A stretch of DNA of 64,000 nucleotides, taken from assembly GCA_963457665.1 (NCBI GenBank), contig OY735233.1, positions 24,664,928 through 24,728,927 of the forward strand, given 5' to 3'. The translations under genes and the position numbers were made by a program. The notes below the pieces were generated by a model. The model saw only the letters and a list, made by a program, of their open reading frames with translations, was not told the DNA's origin and made no database searches. The DNA is from Thysanoteuthis rhombus (taxonomy: Eukaryota; Mollusca; Cephalopoda; Oegopsida; Thysanoteuthidae). Position 1 is the stretch's first letter. The number at the start of each line of letters is the position of its first letter. Positions 22,281-34,160 of the stretch are shown piece after piece.

Positions 22281-22490
22281 ATTTTCTTCTATTCAGTTTC
22301 TTCTTTCTCCACCCAGTAGTCTGCTAGCACAGCCAGGTCTACGATCAGGCAAATTTTTTTTTCCACGATCATAGTGACTAAATCTGGTATTTGATGGGAT
22401 GGCCTGTCTGGTCCGTGCAATTCCAGAGTATTTTACGCTTTTAATCTTCCTGAATAGCCTCTGATTAGTGCTCATATTGTTGCCTGCCCT
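22281..22490 (-). pseudogene. Relic of a restriction-like endonuclease LINE domain
   Basis: The minus strand encodes IPDLVTMIVEKKICLIVDLA followed by VLADYWVEKEETE. This aligns by eye with the endonuclease segment of the R4-type protein at 43416-47105 (RPDLVIVDKKRKACQIVDVA, VPADHRVKKKEAEK). The PD and D residues of the PD-(D/E)XK-like site are kept, but upstream stops show it is dead. It is too diverged to be a copy of the same element, so it marks a second related lineage. Confidence 0.6.
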
Positions 22491-22702
22491 TTCTTCTCAG
22501 TGCTTCAACAAGCATGAAAAAATGAGAGAATGGAGACAGAGGAAGAGATGCAGAGAAAGAACTCCTGTAGAGTCTTCAAATTCAATTATTCACTCAATTC
22601 CAAGAATGACAGTGGATTCTTGGATTAATTCCAATGTTTTCCATTTCTCTCTTACTTAGTTTCTCGAAATCATGGAATAAAGAACAAAAAACAGGTCTGC
22701 TT

Positions 22703-23095
22703 AGTCACTCAATAGCAACCATCATGCGACCAATATCTTTGGGCAACACACCTCGTTGAGGGTGATCAGTTCGAAAAAAGGGGTGATCAATGAAAAGTTG
22801 ATTCTTGCACCTTTTTTTAGATATTGATCACAAGAAAAACAATCGTGATTTCTACCAGACACAAGCAAAAGGACAAATTTAGCTTAAATTTATTTTGGGG
22901 ATTTTCAAAAACAAAAACAAAAACAAAATGGTTTTCTAGACATAATGAATGATTAAATCTTGAATCATCTAACTATTGGTGCGATCTGTGCGTGTGATAC
23001 ATACGTTCACAACCAGCCAACCAGTCGGACCTAATTAAAAACTGAAGAGACCTATGTTGACAATTTTGTTGACTGTTTTCTTTGACGGTCACCGA
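22703..23095 (+). mobile_element. MITE family F, copy 4
   Basis: The left end agtcactcaatagcaacc resembles the family terminal repeat. The interior holds ggggtgatcaatgaaaag, a variant of the gtgcgatctgtg block, and aaaaactgaagagacctatg. It ends near tgttgactgttttctttgac. Confidence 0.65.
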
Positions 23096-23099
23096 AAAA

Positions 23100-23878
23100 G
23101 CAACAAAAGACCAGAATTAATATCCGAAGTCAATAAAGGAAATATAGATGTTTACTTCAAATTTTGGAAGCAGACGTTACTTATCTCAAAAAAAAATATT
23201 GTTTAGATATGCTTTATACGAATATCCTTTTAGCATAGCCATTCATGAAAAAAGAAAAACACCGTAGCTACTCTCGATTAATCTCAAATAGTCAGTGCCC
23301 AGATAATGCTTTACAACCCTTTCCCGAAAGTGAAAGATAAAATTCACGAAGTCTTGTCTCCTCGGTGCCAAAGAGTTTTTTTCTTGTTTGTGAGTTGAAA
23401 AGGGGTGTACGAATAAACAAATCGTTTATTAACACATTCAACACCGATGTTTTTTTCGGTGACATGTGTAGGCCAAAAGTAAAACATTGGCGAATCTCCA
23501 GACACTAAATAACATTGCTGGAAGATGGACATTAGTCGGAACAACGTACGGAGGACAAAAAGAAAACAAAGCATGAATTTCAAAGAGCGGGGTTATTTAA
23601 CGTCGTTTAGCGCTCAACGGGTAAAGAATCGTAAATGCTGATTAAGTTCGTTTGGCTCTAAACCAGTTGAATAATTAACAAGTCCGTCTAATGCATAGTT
23701 AAATTCCACCCTGGCAGAAGCTTATAAGTTTTTCAAATATTTCGACTTTTGTAAAAACATTTTCCTTTAACTGGAAAAGATCATCTAATTTGGCCATGGA
23801 AGGGGGTTGATAAAATAATGTCAAGATATTTTTCTAGATAAATGGTTCGAAAATCTAGATAATTCTAGATATAAGAAT
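23100..23878. other. No recognised feature
   Basis: AT-rich DNA without identifiable coding or repeat content. Confidence 0.4.
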
Positions 23879-23879
23879 A

Positions 23880-23881
23880 AG

Positions 23882-23917
<36 letters not shown>

Positions 23918-23947
23918 ACTCTCTCTCTCTTCTCTTCTCTTCTCTCT
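23880..23947 (+). repeat. (TC)n tract
   Basis: About 65 bp of CT repeats with a few interruptions. Confidence 0.95.
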
Positions 23948-24428
23948 TTAGCCATTATTTCGAACTTTTCGCTTTTTTGTCTTAACCAGAAGTCTGAAAT
24001 TGTCATCATTGTTAGGTGAGGGAAACAAAATGAACTTACTTGGAGTTTGACAATAATCAAACTAAACAAAGACATTGTAGTCAATCAAGGAACGACGTTT
24101 CTTTACTCCAATTCGTTGAATGATGAAAAGGCTTCCCTGATTTCGAAACATCTGACCAACTCAAACAATGTGGCTGTAATCTTCCACCTACACACATTAA
24201 AGCGCTAAGTGCTTCAATGACAGGAAAGAGGAACCTGGGCAAGGATGTTGATGCACTGATTATTGTGGCTTATTGGTCACATTAATGATTTGAATAGCTG
24301 AGGTAACATTTTCATGACGTGTACTTGAGTCACACGATTAGTTTACGTGTATTGTTCCCATCAACCACGTGTGTCACAGTCGTCTTTCTCAAATATGGCA
24401 TCCACAATTTTATCCTACATAAAGCCAC

Positions 24429-24429
<1 letters not shown>

Positions 24430-24495
<66 letters not shown>
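24430..24495. repeat. (TA)n microsatellite
   Basis: Uninterrupted TA run of about 65 bp. The flanks 23948-24429 and 24496-25225 show no recognised feature. Confidence 0.95.
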
Positions 24496-24497
<2 letters not shown>

Positions 24498-25309
24498 GCC
24501 CGTATATGAGAAATAAATGACAAAATTGGATGTTTTGTTTTAAAACATTGAAATTGTATTTCTGACAGTTCGTCCATTTTGTCACTGAGAAGTGACTGTT
24601 CATAGGTGATATTTGAATTATGGGCGACACCGGTTCAAGAAGCACACAACTGTTTCTAAGGAATGAAACACAATTTTGCCTAACCAATACTCAAGCTTCA
24701 TCTACAAACAGTTGCCCCTTTGTTTTGTTTTTCACATCGATTCCCTTTGAAAAGGTCCAAAAAATGGACAAAACACCTGGAATAAAGTCTCAACAATTGA
24801 AACCAGAACTTCCAATATCGTCATTCATATTACCAATAATTGACAGCAATATTCATTCATACACGTACGTATAAGTATGTATACGTACAAGCAACATAGA
24901 TTATTATTATTATCAAAACCTCGAACTTCTCGAATATTTTGGAATGGCCCGAGGAATGAATGTAATATGCCTAATCAATATGTTTGTTCAGACTATTCAA
25001 TTTGATACTGTGCTAAAACGATTCAGGGTTGAAGAGAAATTATATTTTTCCAGTGTTGATTCAATTCTAATTAAAAATTAATTAACTGAACTTAAATTAA
25101 AACAGACCATTCTAATTCAGAGCTAACAATTATAATCACAATAAATGGAAAAGGCAACAACAAAAAATAATACGGATGAAATAAAATAAAGCAAAAATAA
25201 TCAGAAAAAAACATTTTGCCATATAGATAGATATAAACAGACTGATCTATCTATCTATCTATCTATCAACATAAAGTATTTATAAAGCATATGTAAAACA
25301 GAAGAAAAC

Positions 25310-25412
25310 ATTTTCTTATATTTACGTTGTCTAGGCCAAATGATACATTAACCGTGTAATGACGGATGATCATTTCAAACGAGTTTCTATATAATGTTAA
25401 GGAAATTTATAA
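25310..25412 (+). mobile_element. SINE family A tail fragment
   Basis: Contains tttacgttgtctaggccaaa, attaaccgtgtaatgacg and gagtttctatataatgt, the body and tail blocks of SINE-A at 27772. The tRNA-like head is absent. A short (CTAT)n run lies just upstream at 25243-25267. Confidence 0.65.
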
Positions 25413-25439
25413 CTTTATATGTATAAAGAAAGAGAGAGG

Positions 25440-25655
25440 GAGCCAGAGAGTTGACCAAACTGAGGTATATATACATATATGTGTATATCTATGTTTATAT
25501 TTGTTTATGGAGAGGGAGAGATGGAGACAGAAATAGAGACAGATTAACATACTGGGATAGAGAGACGAAGGATGTAAGATATATAGATAGATTTGAACAA
25601 ACTAAGATAGATAGACAGACAGACGAACAGACTCAAATTGATATGGAAATTTCCA
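25440..25655 (+). repeat. GATA-like degenerate minisatellite
   Basis: Contains ttgaccaaactgagg, gggatagagagacg and atagatttgaacaaactaag, the same building blocks as the 9235-10275 block, so the two share an origin. Confidence 0.65.
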
Positions 25656-26121
25656 GAATCGATGATGCCAATGAAATTTTAAAAGCTAAAATAGAATAAA
25701 AACTTTTTTTCCAATTGGAGCTATGACACTCGTCCTTAGATGATTTCAAGGAACATTCAAAATAGAATTTGCATTTCTCATTAAAAACAACGTCTGTCGT
25801 TATTTTGAGCATTTGACAAGTGGTTTAATAATATCGTGTGAATATATAAGGATATTTGTTCTTGCTTTATTTCATTTTGTCTCATTTTCTTATTTTGATG
25901 TTCGTCTTTATTCGATCCTCGCTCAGAGAAGTTAAACCAAGCGAAAAAGAATCTTTAATATCGGAAGGTTTAGAAAAATTAATTACCAAAACGCAAAGTA
26001 GTTTCTGATGATTTCTCAAATCTGAAGGCACCACGAAGAGAATCAACCATCAAACATTCATTTGAAAAGGATCTTATTAAAAATCTACTTTAAATTTCAC
26101 AAACAAAAAAGTTATTTCGCA

Positions 26122-26125
26122 TGTA

Positions 26126-26191
<66 letters not shown>
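26122..26191. repeat. (TA)n microsatellite
   Basis: TA run of about 65 bp. The DNA from 25656 to 26121 and from 26192 to 26640 has no recognised feature apart from a T9G10-like tract near 26440. Confidence 0.95.
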
Positions 26192-26192
<1 letters not shown>

Positions 26193-26639
26193 TCATTTCG
26201 TAAAAATACAAAATGAAAGAAAACCTGATTGGTAGATGGAAGAATACGTTATCCAAATGTAAATAGGCATTTTGTTTTCACAATTACAGAAAAAACATGT
26301 TGCTGGGAAGTGCGGTAGGCATGAAATGTTAACATCCACCTGGTTTATATCTTTATAATTCTTATATAGAAAAATAGATATATAGTCTAGAAAGCTTTAC
26401 AGCTTTGAAGACTAAACATTAAAAAACTTTTTCAATATTTTTTTTTTGGGGGGGGGGTCACTTCATTCACCCATTTATCAATATATATGCAAATTATGTA
26501 ATCTTCAGAAGTGTTTTTCTTTTCTCTGTTTTCCCTATGCTTTGTTATTATTGTACAATGTATAAATTGTCCCTGGTTGGGATCGTCAATTGTTTATCGT
26601 GTAACTGTTTAGGGGATTTTAAAAACAAAACACTTGTAT

Positions 26640-26975
26640 TAACGAATATATGTGTATATACAATGTGTCTGTGTATGCCAGATATAAACCTCTGATTATG
26701 CTTATATATAAATGTATGTATATAAGTCTATATGTTCATATGCTCACGTATCAATCTCTATGTGTAAGAACATAAGAACTTGTAAATATAAGTATAATTG
26801 CATTTACATGCTTATATACTTATGTACCCGAATGCAAAGCTGTTAGCAATGAATCACATCTACATATATAGAGAGAGAAAGAGTATAAGCATGTATACAC
26901 TTATTAACACGTCTATCTATAGTAATAGTGGCATATTCATATATGTATGTGTTTAAAATTATGTGCATAAAACTT

Positions 26976-27067
<92 letters not shown>
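26640..27067. repeat. TA-rich cryptic simple sequence with (TA)n and (GATA)n
   Basis: Irregular tatgta/cattta-rich DNA ending in a (TA)n run (about 26978-27030) and a (GATA)n run (27031-27067). Similar cryptic sequence lies at 27580-27770 and 28000-28130. Confidence 0.75.
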
Positions 27068-27068
<1 letters not shown>

Positions 27069-27073
27069 ATATA

Positions 27074-27550
27074 TGAATCATCATCATCAGTCCGTCGTTG
27101 GACATAGACCTTCCCCTCACTTCTCTATCGTGGGCTTCGCAGAGCCAGACTTTTCAAAATTTGTCTATTTCATTTCTCCATGTTGTTTTTTGTCGACCTC
27201 GATTTCACACGTGATCTCTGGGGATCCATGTTGTGAGTCATGATGTCGATCGGTTGTCTGTCATTCTTCAACATGGCCTGTCCAAGTTTTTTAATAGATT
27301 CTATGATATCTTGGACTCTCGTTTTCTGTCTTGTGATCTCTCCATGTAAGGTTGAACATGATTCTCTCATGCCCACGTTGCATGCTTTTCAGTTTGCAAG
27401 TCTGTCTCTTGGTTAGGTTCCATGTTTCAGCTCCATTGGTGACTATCGGGGAAAGCATTGGATGTATACACTTCTAAGGATTATTGAAATCGACTTGTTT
27501 TTGAAGGTTGAGCTTGTTCTGCCGAAGGCCTGCCATCTAAGGGTGATTCT
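27074..27550 (-). pseudogene. RTE-type LINE 3' end copy
   Basis: Minus-strand copy whose 3' end is the catcatcatcag tail next to the (GATA)n run. The translation includes HERIMFNLTWRDHKTEN-like sequence broken by frameshifts, then DIIESIKKLGQAMLKNDRQ. The RKYWL to VYVQRR segment is shortened by a deletion near 27115-27160. Confidence 0.75.
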
Positions 27551-27771
27551 TCACTCCTTTGTGGGTTTCATGAAGATTTGTATATATATTCATGCACATA
27601 TATATTTAAACATGTTCATATGCCATATATATATATAAGTTTATATACTCACATATATACATTCATACATGCATGAATGTGTTTGTATGTATAATTTATA
27701 TAAATACTTACGTATATGTCTGGATATGTTTTTAGACATATATACATAAACATCTGCGTGCATATATATTT

Positions 27772-28002
27772 ATACCTTGGCTCAATGGTAAGAGCAACGC
27801 TACGTTGAAGCAACCATCCCATTGGTCACAGGTTCAATTCCTGCAGCAACTCAATTCTCTTTAATTGTTTATTTTATTTACGTTGTCTTGGCCAAATAAT
27901 ACTTTAACCGTGTAACAATGAGAGATCATTCTGAAAAAATCGTTTTATTCTATATAATGCAATCCATGATCATTCTGTCGCACCATATATATCCATTTCC
28001 TG
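27772..28002 (+). mobile_element. tRNA-derived SINE, family A, near-complete
   Basis: The tRNA-like head has A box tggctcaatggtaagagc and B box ggttcaattcctgcag, followed by tttaattgtttattttattt. The body blocks cttggccaaataatac and accgtgtaacaatga come next. The tail is cattctgtcg then catatatatccatttc. Both boxes match Pol III promoter consensus well. This is the reference copy for the family. Confidence 0.8.
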
Positions 28003-28134
28003 ATGTATACGTATATATATAAATGCTTATATATTCATGTACAAGTAAATATATATTTGCAAAAGTATGTATATACTTATACGTCAATAAGTATATGTGT
28101 AATCATACGTAAATACGTAAGCTATCTATCTATC

Positions 28135-28140
28135 CATCTA

Positions 28141-28207
<67 letters not shown>

Positions 28208-28244
28208 TGACATATGTATTCAGGTCAATGTATGTTTGTAAACT

Positions 28245-28292
<48 letters not shown>
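28135..28292. repeat. Compound microsatellite (CTAT, TA, GA, CA, TA)
   Basis: Successive runs of CTAT, TA (28143-28176), GA (to 28204), CA (28244-28272) and TA. Confidence 0.95.
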
Positions 28293-28399
28293 CATATTAG
28301 TTAATATATCAATCCTTTATGTTTATCTTGCTTTATTTGAAAACTTCCAAATTCTTGCAAAGCATGTACGAAGTTAAACTCATAATGTATATTAAATTC

Positions 28400-29068
28400 T
28401 TCCTATTTTTGAAAATTATCTTTCGCATCAATCTTCTTTAGACTTTGGTAATAAATTTGTTTGTTTTTTTCAAATTTCATCTTTCCTATCTCCGTCCTTC
28501 CAGTGCCAACCACTTGCATGATGCGATTCCTTGCCTCTTCTCTGTCCTACTGATTTCGAAAAAAACTCAATCGATAAAATCGGGCCATAAAAGACAAGAA
28601 ACAAGAAAACAAAGAAGAATAAAACCTTGTGATAAATGCTAGAACACAGTTTCAATCTTGATTCGTATTTGGATCCGAATTAGCTGGAAAGATGGAATTA
28701 AAAAAGACAAAAGACTCAGGATTAATGTCCTCCAAGAGTGGAAACAACATAATATGATACATTGTCCTCAAAGAACTCCATACAAATCCTGTGTTTCCCG
28801 ACATTCTGATGAAGTTGTCAGAGGGAACATGTTAATGTAATAGATTGTTTTCATTTTTAACAATTCAATTTTCTTTCCAGTTTTTAATACCAGGCAGATC
28901 ATCAGAATCGACATTGAACTGTATGCCCCGTGGAAGATAGATGTTTAGATACTTAGTCAATGTTTCGTGTAATTTCTGTAGCTTTTCGTAGAAAATTGAA
29001 GTTATTGAGGAAAATCAAACGTTGTCCGTGTCAAGAACTGCACAGAGTTGAAACATTTTTAGCTATAA
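28400..29068. other. No recognised feature
   Basis: Non-repetitive-looking DNA. Short frames on both strands lack known domains. Confidence 0.35.
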
Positions 29069-29069
29069 G

Positions 29070-29225
29070 ACATTGATTTGTTTGAGGCCGCTACGAGAAT
29101 AAGATTTCCCCTCTCTTTTCCGATTCTGTATTTTAATGTTTGCCAATCAAAAATAGATGAGGAAAACATAGAATTCCCGAACCCAGCAACGCATACTCAA
29201 TGAAGTCGGCCGGTCTGATGAATTA
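29070..29225 (+). repeat. Dispersed repeat H, copy 1
   Basis: Shares acattgatt, ggccgct, aatcaaa and aaagtcgg(t/c)(g/c)gg-type blocks in the same order with 39275-39435. Family unknown. Confidence 0.5.
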
Positions 29226-30510
29226 GAAAGGCAGGCAGTAGTTTCCCGAGTCCCGATTTACAAGAATGCTGAGCTGTTATGGTGGGTCATTCACGGCATC
29301 TGTCAGTCAACTGGAGGTTCTTGGTGGTACACACTCTTTTTCATGTGTCATATGACAGGAAGTACCAGGTTAAGGTTGGTCGGATGATCTTGGAGATTAT
29401 CAAGACGTAATGTCGGGTCCTTCATTGCATCTTATGAGCAAGAGGGGTGACTAAGCGATACCCATCTCCTCTCAAAGTAGGCGGGTAATACTGGCTTGTA
29501 AGGTAAAAAAAAAAGAATTAGAAGGAAAAAGAGGCAGAAATAAATTAAGCTTACAAACCGGAACAGGAAATGGACTTTCACCATCTCTTACGTCAACATT
29601 TGTGCGTGGACGTTCTTTACTGACTCTTCTTGTTGGCGACCATTTGAAAAAAAGCAAAACAAATTATTAATGTATTTGGAGTAAACATGTCCCCAGATGT
29701 TATCATGCTGGTCTCCAAAGACTATGAAAATAGGATTGACTCTGGTATCAATTACCTTATTAAAACTTATACTCGAAGGCTGGATCTTTCATCAGGATAT
29801 CCGTAAGGCTTTGAACCACTCCACACACCCACGCTAGTTGCGCCATATGTGAAACTTTTTTTCCTAGGGACCTTGTATTGGCAGTGGCTTTCAATATTCA
29901 AAATCCACCCACGTTGGGATGAGGTAAAATCATTTGGTTTAATATTAATTTCTCGTATTGCAGGCTTAGAAAAGTTATCTCAAAGACGCTAATTCAGAAT
30001 AATAAGGCAAATTCTCGCCCTCTGAACGTATTATTATTATTCGTTTGCTTTTCGTAATTATACCTGTCGTAACACCATTATCTATTTTGTCAACAGTTGT
30101 AATAAAAAGTTGTCACACATGAAAAGTCGATTTTTGCATCATAAAATATGATGCTAAAAGCGGAATAGTTACTAATGTTATCGTATTTTTTTGCAAAATC
30201 AAAGATTCTCTATTTTTACGGTCCCATCTCACCCAAAAGGATATTGAATATAAAAACAGTAGAAAGTAAAAGTCAGCATCCTTGAGGAAATATTGATGAG
30301 CTCAGCTTGCCTTTTATAAAATCAATGTTTTTCATAAACCTTATATGCATATAAAAAAGGAACATATTACTGCGCACTGTTCGAAACCGCTCTATCCAAG
30401 GTCTTTTTATAATTCAAAGCGTTTTTCCAGCTAATACATAGTTACATTAATTTGTAACAATACGTCATCGAAAGCCACAGTAATCAAAACTGCACTATTC
30501 AAGCAATTGC
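29226..30510. other. No recognised feature
   Basis: No coding region or shared repeat that I can support. Confidence 0.35.
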
Positions 30511-30511
30511 T

Positions 30512-30543
<32 letters not shown>
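30512..30543. repeat. (TA)n microsatellite
   Basis: TA run flanking the left arm of an inverted SINE pair. Confidence 0.9.
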
Positions 30544-30544
<1 letters not shown>

Positions 30545-30547
<3 letters not shown>

Positions 30548-30735
30548 TGTAAATTGCGTTATATTATACAGCAACTCTTATTTGATATGATCTCCCGTCA
30601 TTACACGGTTAATGCATCGCTTAACAAAGACAACGTAAATAGAATAAACAATTAAAGAAAATGGGGCTGCTCCAGGAATCGAACCTGCAACTGATAGGGT
30701 AGCTACTCAAACGTACCAATGAGATCGAGCTAAAC
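30545..30735 (-). mobile_element. tRNA-derived SINE, family A (left arm of inverted pair)
   Basis: On the minus strand: a head with tttagctcgatctcattggt and B box ggttcgattcctggag, then tttaattgtttattctattt and the accgtgtaatgacg body. It faces the copy at 30738 head to head with almost no spacer. Confidence 0.8.
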
Positions 30736-30737
30736 AG

Positions 30738-30919
30738 CCGCTAGCTCCATGGTGATAGCATCGCTACGTTGAAGCAGCTACCCTATCGGATGCAGGTTCG
30801 ATTCCTACAGCAACCCCATTTTCTTCAATTTTTTATTCTATTAGATTATTTCAAATAAGAGTTTTTGTATAACATAACGCAATTCACAATCATTCTGTCG
30901 GATCATATATATCCATTTC

Positions 30920-30925
<6 letters not shown>
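30738..30925 (+). mobile_element. tRNA-derived SINE, family A (right arm of inverted pair)
   Basis: Head with tagctccatggtgatagc and B box ggttcgattcctacag, then the cattttcttcaatttttta region and the tail cattctgtcg plus catatatatccatttc. A deletion removes the gttgtcttggcc to gtgtaatgacg block, so the arms pair over most but not all of their length. Confidence 0.8.

Positions 30926-30969
<44 letters not shown>
30924..30969. repeat. (TA)n microsatellite
   Basis: TA run between the SINE tail and MITE F. Confidence 0.95.
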
Positions 30970-30970
<1 letters not shown>

Positions 30971-31400
30971 CAGCATGTCGGATTAGGGGTAATGTTTTTT
31001 TTTAAATTGGAAAAAGTGGTGATCAATCGATAAGCTCGCGTCTTGTTTGGCAGTGATCACTAAAAAAGTCTGAATTTTCAAGAAATGAAGGTGAATTCAC
31101 CTGGACACAAACCAAGGGACCAATATAGCGTAAACTTACATTGTAATTCAATTCGATTCGATTGAATCATCGCTAACAGCTTACTTCGGATGGAAATTTC
31201 AAAGAAACGTTTTGTTCCGTTTTTCTAGACATGAGAAGTAAATGTTTGAATGTTCAGCCCTGTAGCTCCTTAGGTGAGATATATACAGATACATAAATGC
31301 ATAGCCAGTTAACCAGACAGACAGACCAACCTGAAAATATGAAACCCATGCTTTCAGTCTTGGTGACAGTCTTGTTCGATGATTCCTGATTTGAAGTTGT
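30970..31400 (+). mobile_element. MITE family F, copy 5 (left end lost)
   Basis: Starts within the family at aacagcatgtcggattaggg directly after the TA run. It keeps ggtgatcaatcgataag, ggcagtgatcactaaaaaag and tgaatgttcagccctgtagc, and the right end gacagtcttgttcgatgatt. Confidence 0.7.
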
Positions 31401-32250
31401 GTGGTTTATTTGCACGTAAATAACAATTTTCCAGATTCTAACGTTCGTTGTTTTCAGGTGTGTTTGCTTTGCTCTTTTCCTTCTTCCCCATCAGTACAAC
31501 GACCTTGCATCTTATCTTTGAAACTTGAACCTCTGTCAGTCCGCAGAAGTGACAACGAGTGTCCCCTGCTTCCACACATCGATTTTGGAAGTCTGAATTG
31601 TTTTATCTATTCTCAGCGCTTATCATTTCAGGTGGGCAAAGTCGAATTTCATTCATTAATTCATTCTTCTTCTTTTTTTTTTTTTCCTTGTAGATATACT
31701 CTTATAATCTTCTTCTTATTCTCACGGTGTCGTAGAAACCAGGTGGAAACGGCGGTTGCGTGAATTCGCCCGTCTGTCACTATGCATCTCTAATTTACCT
31801 GAGAAATCTACTGACATTATAGGCTACGGGTGTGTCGATAGTTTTTCTTAGCAATATTTCTCAACGAGATCATTATCAAATATTAATTGTAGAATAGTCT
31901 CTCATAATTATTTTTTCTTCCAAATACATAGAAAATTCGAGTTCGTTCCAGTTCAACACAAACAATGAAATACAAAAAAAACTTAATATTTCTTACATAT
32001 TTTTCAAGTACAATGTGGCCTCAAAATTATTCGAATACCACCGTCATTTTTTTGTGTGAACGTGTTCATTATAATTCACCTGGCTTGCTAAACCCGTCGA
32101 AGACTCACCAGATCCCCTTCAGTAGTACTATTTGGGAACATGTTCACCACTCTGCTCGTTGACTCAGCCTTTCACAACGAGCGGTTGGAACTTCTCGGTT
32201 TGAAATTGAAGTTGTCTATCTCACAGATTGGTTGCCAGCCATGGCAGAAG
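31401..32250. other. No recognised feature
   Basis: A 120-codon open frame at 31401-31763 has no recognisable domain and uses a long T tract as polyphenylalanine. I do not consider it a gene. Confidence 0.35.
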
Positions 32251-32254
32251 AGTT

Positions 32255-32350
32255 AAGTTTTCCCTGTTATGAACCCATAGCAAAATTCCTGAGCTGAACT
32301 TTGAACTCAGTTTGCTGATTCTATAATTGTTAACCGTTGGGCCACCGGCA
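32255..32350 (-). mobile_element. tRNA-like SINE head
   Basis: On the minus strand, ggtggcccaacggttaac (A-box-like) is followed about 20 bp later by gagttcaaagttc (B-box-like). Only this head is evident. Confidence 0.45.
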
Positions 32351-32449
32351 CCTGTGCTGTGTAGATATTGATTATGTTAAAACCAAGTCCGTTCTTTCTT
32401 TCTTCTCAGAATTTCATAGAACTAGACGATAGCGTTTAAGACGTGGCAT

Positions 32450-32988
32450 TATCGTCTCCCTCCTCTTCTTTTTAACTATATTTACTCTCTCCCTTCCCCC
32501 TCTCTGTCTTTCTCTGCCTCTTTCTTTGTCTCTCTTATTCTTTCATCAATTCCTTCTCTCTTCAATCTCTCCTTTTCTCTTTCTCTCCTTTTTCTTTTTC
32601 TTTCTCTTTCTTTTTCTCTGTTTCACCTTCTCTCTCTTTTACCTTCTCTCCCTTTTATTTTCTCTCCCTTTCACCTGCTCTCCCTTTCTCTTTCTATTTT
32701 CTCTCTCTCTGTCTTTCTTTGCCTCTCCTTTTCTTTCTTTGATTCCTTCTCTCTTTCATCTCACCCTTTCTCTTTCTTCCCCTTTCTCTCTCTCCCATCA
32801 TCTCTCTTCCAACACCCCTCTCTCTCTCTTTCTTTGCCTCTCTTTTTCTTTCTTCAATCCCTTCTATCTTTCATCTCTCCCTTTCTTCCCTTTTTCACTT
32901 TCTCTCTTTTTCTCTTTCTCTTTCTTTTTCTCTCTTCCACCTTCTCTCCTTATCTCTTTCTTTCTCCCCCTTTCTTTCACTCTCTCAA
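32450..32988 (+). repeat. Polypyrimidine tract
   Basis: About 540 bp of T/C-rich sequence with recurring ctttctctc and ttcacct words. The long Ser/Phe/Leu frame across it is an artefact. Confidence 0.9.
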
Positions 32989-33594
32989 AGTCCGGTAAAA
33001 AGTCTGGAGTTGTTTTTAAAATCTAGTACTGAAGACTAGAACAATGGTTTTCAACCCAAACCCACCCTGATCGAAATTTTAAGCCTCATCAACCCCGGTT
33101 ACCGAAGATTCAGACAAAGCATAAAAAGAAATGACACAAAAAACATATGGATGTAAGATTGCAATCCAATACTACTGATTTTTCTTCCAAATTTCGGTTT
33201 CTGTATTCCTAAAATGACACACCAACATAATCCACATATCACGTGTGCCAAATCGTCACACTCAGAGAAAAAAATACTCACAACAAAAAATACACCTTCA
33301 CTTGCTCTGAAAATACGTTCAACGGCTTTCGGAAAATTATTTCATTTCACACTATTGTTCAGGTTCAGTGTGATCTTCAGGTCTCACTTCTTTCCACGAG
33401 TTTCTTAATGTCAGTCTACATTGGGGATAGACATCTCATACCATCTTTTATATCAGCTTTTTTCACTGTGTTTGCTTTCATCTCCAGCATTTTACACAGA
33501 CTTCAGAATGGAATAAAACTTCCTCACTAGGATTTTGAAATCCCCCCGCCCCGGGGGAATTCTCCCTGAGTGAGAACAAATGGTCTAGAGTTTT

Positions 33595-33800
33595 GTCAAA
33601 GTACTGGAGTTGATTTTATTTTCTTACCGTAATAAGAACAAGAGCAATCCTCATCAAAATGAGGGATGTAAAACGATATGTAAAACCCACATTCCCCTAT
33701 CATGATTTAAACACAACATAGACAGGATGCCGTCTTACTGACTTTGCTAGATTGACAACTTTTGGGAAATTTATTGCACCGATACACGCGAGTCTAATTG
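33595..33800 (-). mobile_element. tRNA-derived SINE, family G
   Basis: The minus strand carries an A-box-like tagcaaagtcagtaagacgg and a degraded B box, then tgggttttacatatcg, gaggattgctcttgttctta and aataaaatcaactcc. It matches 11140-11355 and 42155-42330. Confidence 0.6.
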
Positions 33801-34160
33801 ATTCTGATAAATGATCCCAATCTTTCAAAAAATTATATATTTTTATCAATTTTTATTCATTATATATACAATACAAAACTTGCAGTAATCATCTTCATTC
33901 TGAATATAACTTGGAGTGGAATTTGACCTTGCAGCAACGAGGTTTATCCTATTCTCTTATTGGACTACCTAAAGTGTGATGCTCAAACGATAGTGTAATA
34001 ATATATAGATAATGGTGGTTACGTGTATTATCATTTAAATGACCGGCATGTATGATTGGTGGATTAGTTACGAATTAGTGTAACCCATTTAGCGCTGTTG
34101 TTTCAGTACAAGGCACATAATGAAATATTTCTATTATAATCATTATTATTATTATTATTA

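Noticed and set aside
32526-33026. 166-codon Ser/Phe/Leu frame
   Set aside because: It is an artefact of a polypyrimidine tract.
33035-33100. hAT-like end at ggttttcaaccca
   Set aside because: The match to the hAT terminal consensus is short and no partner end or target duplication was found.
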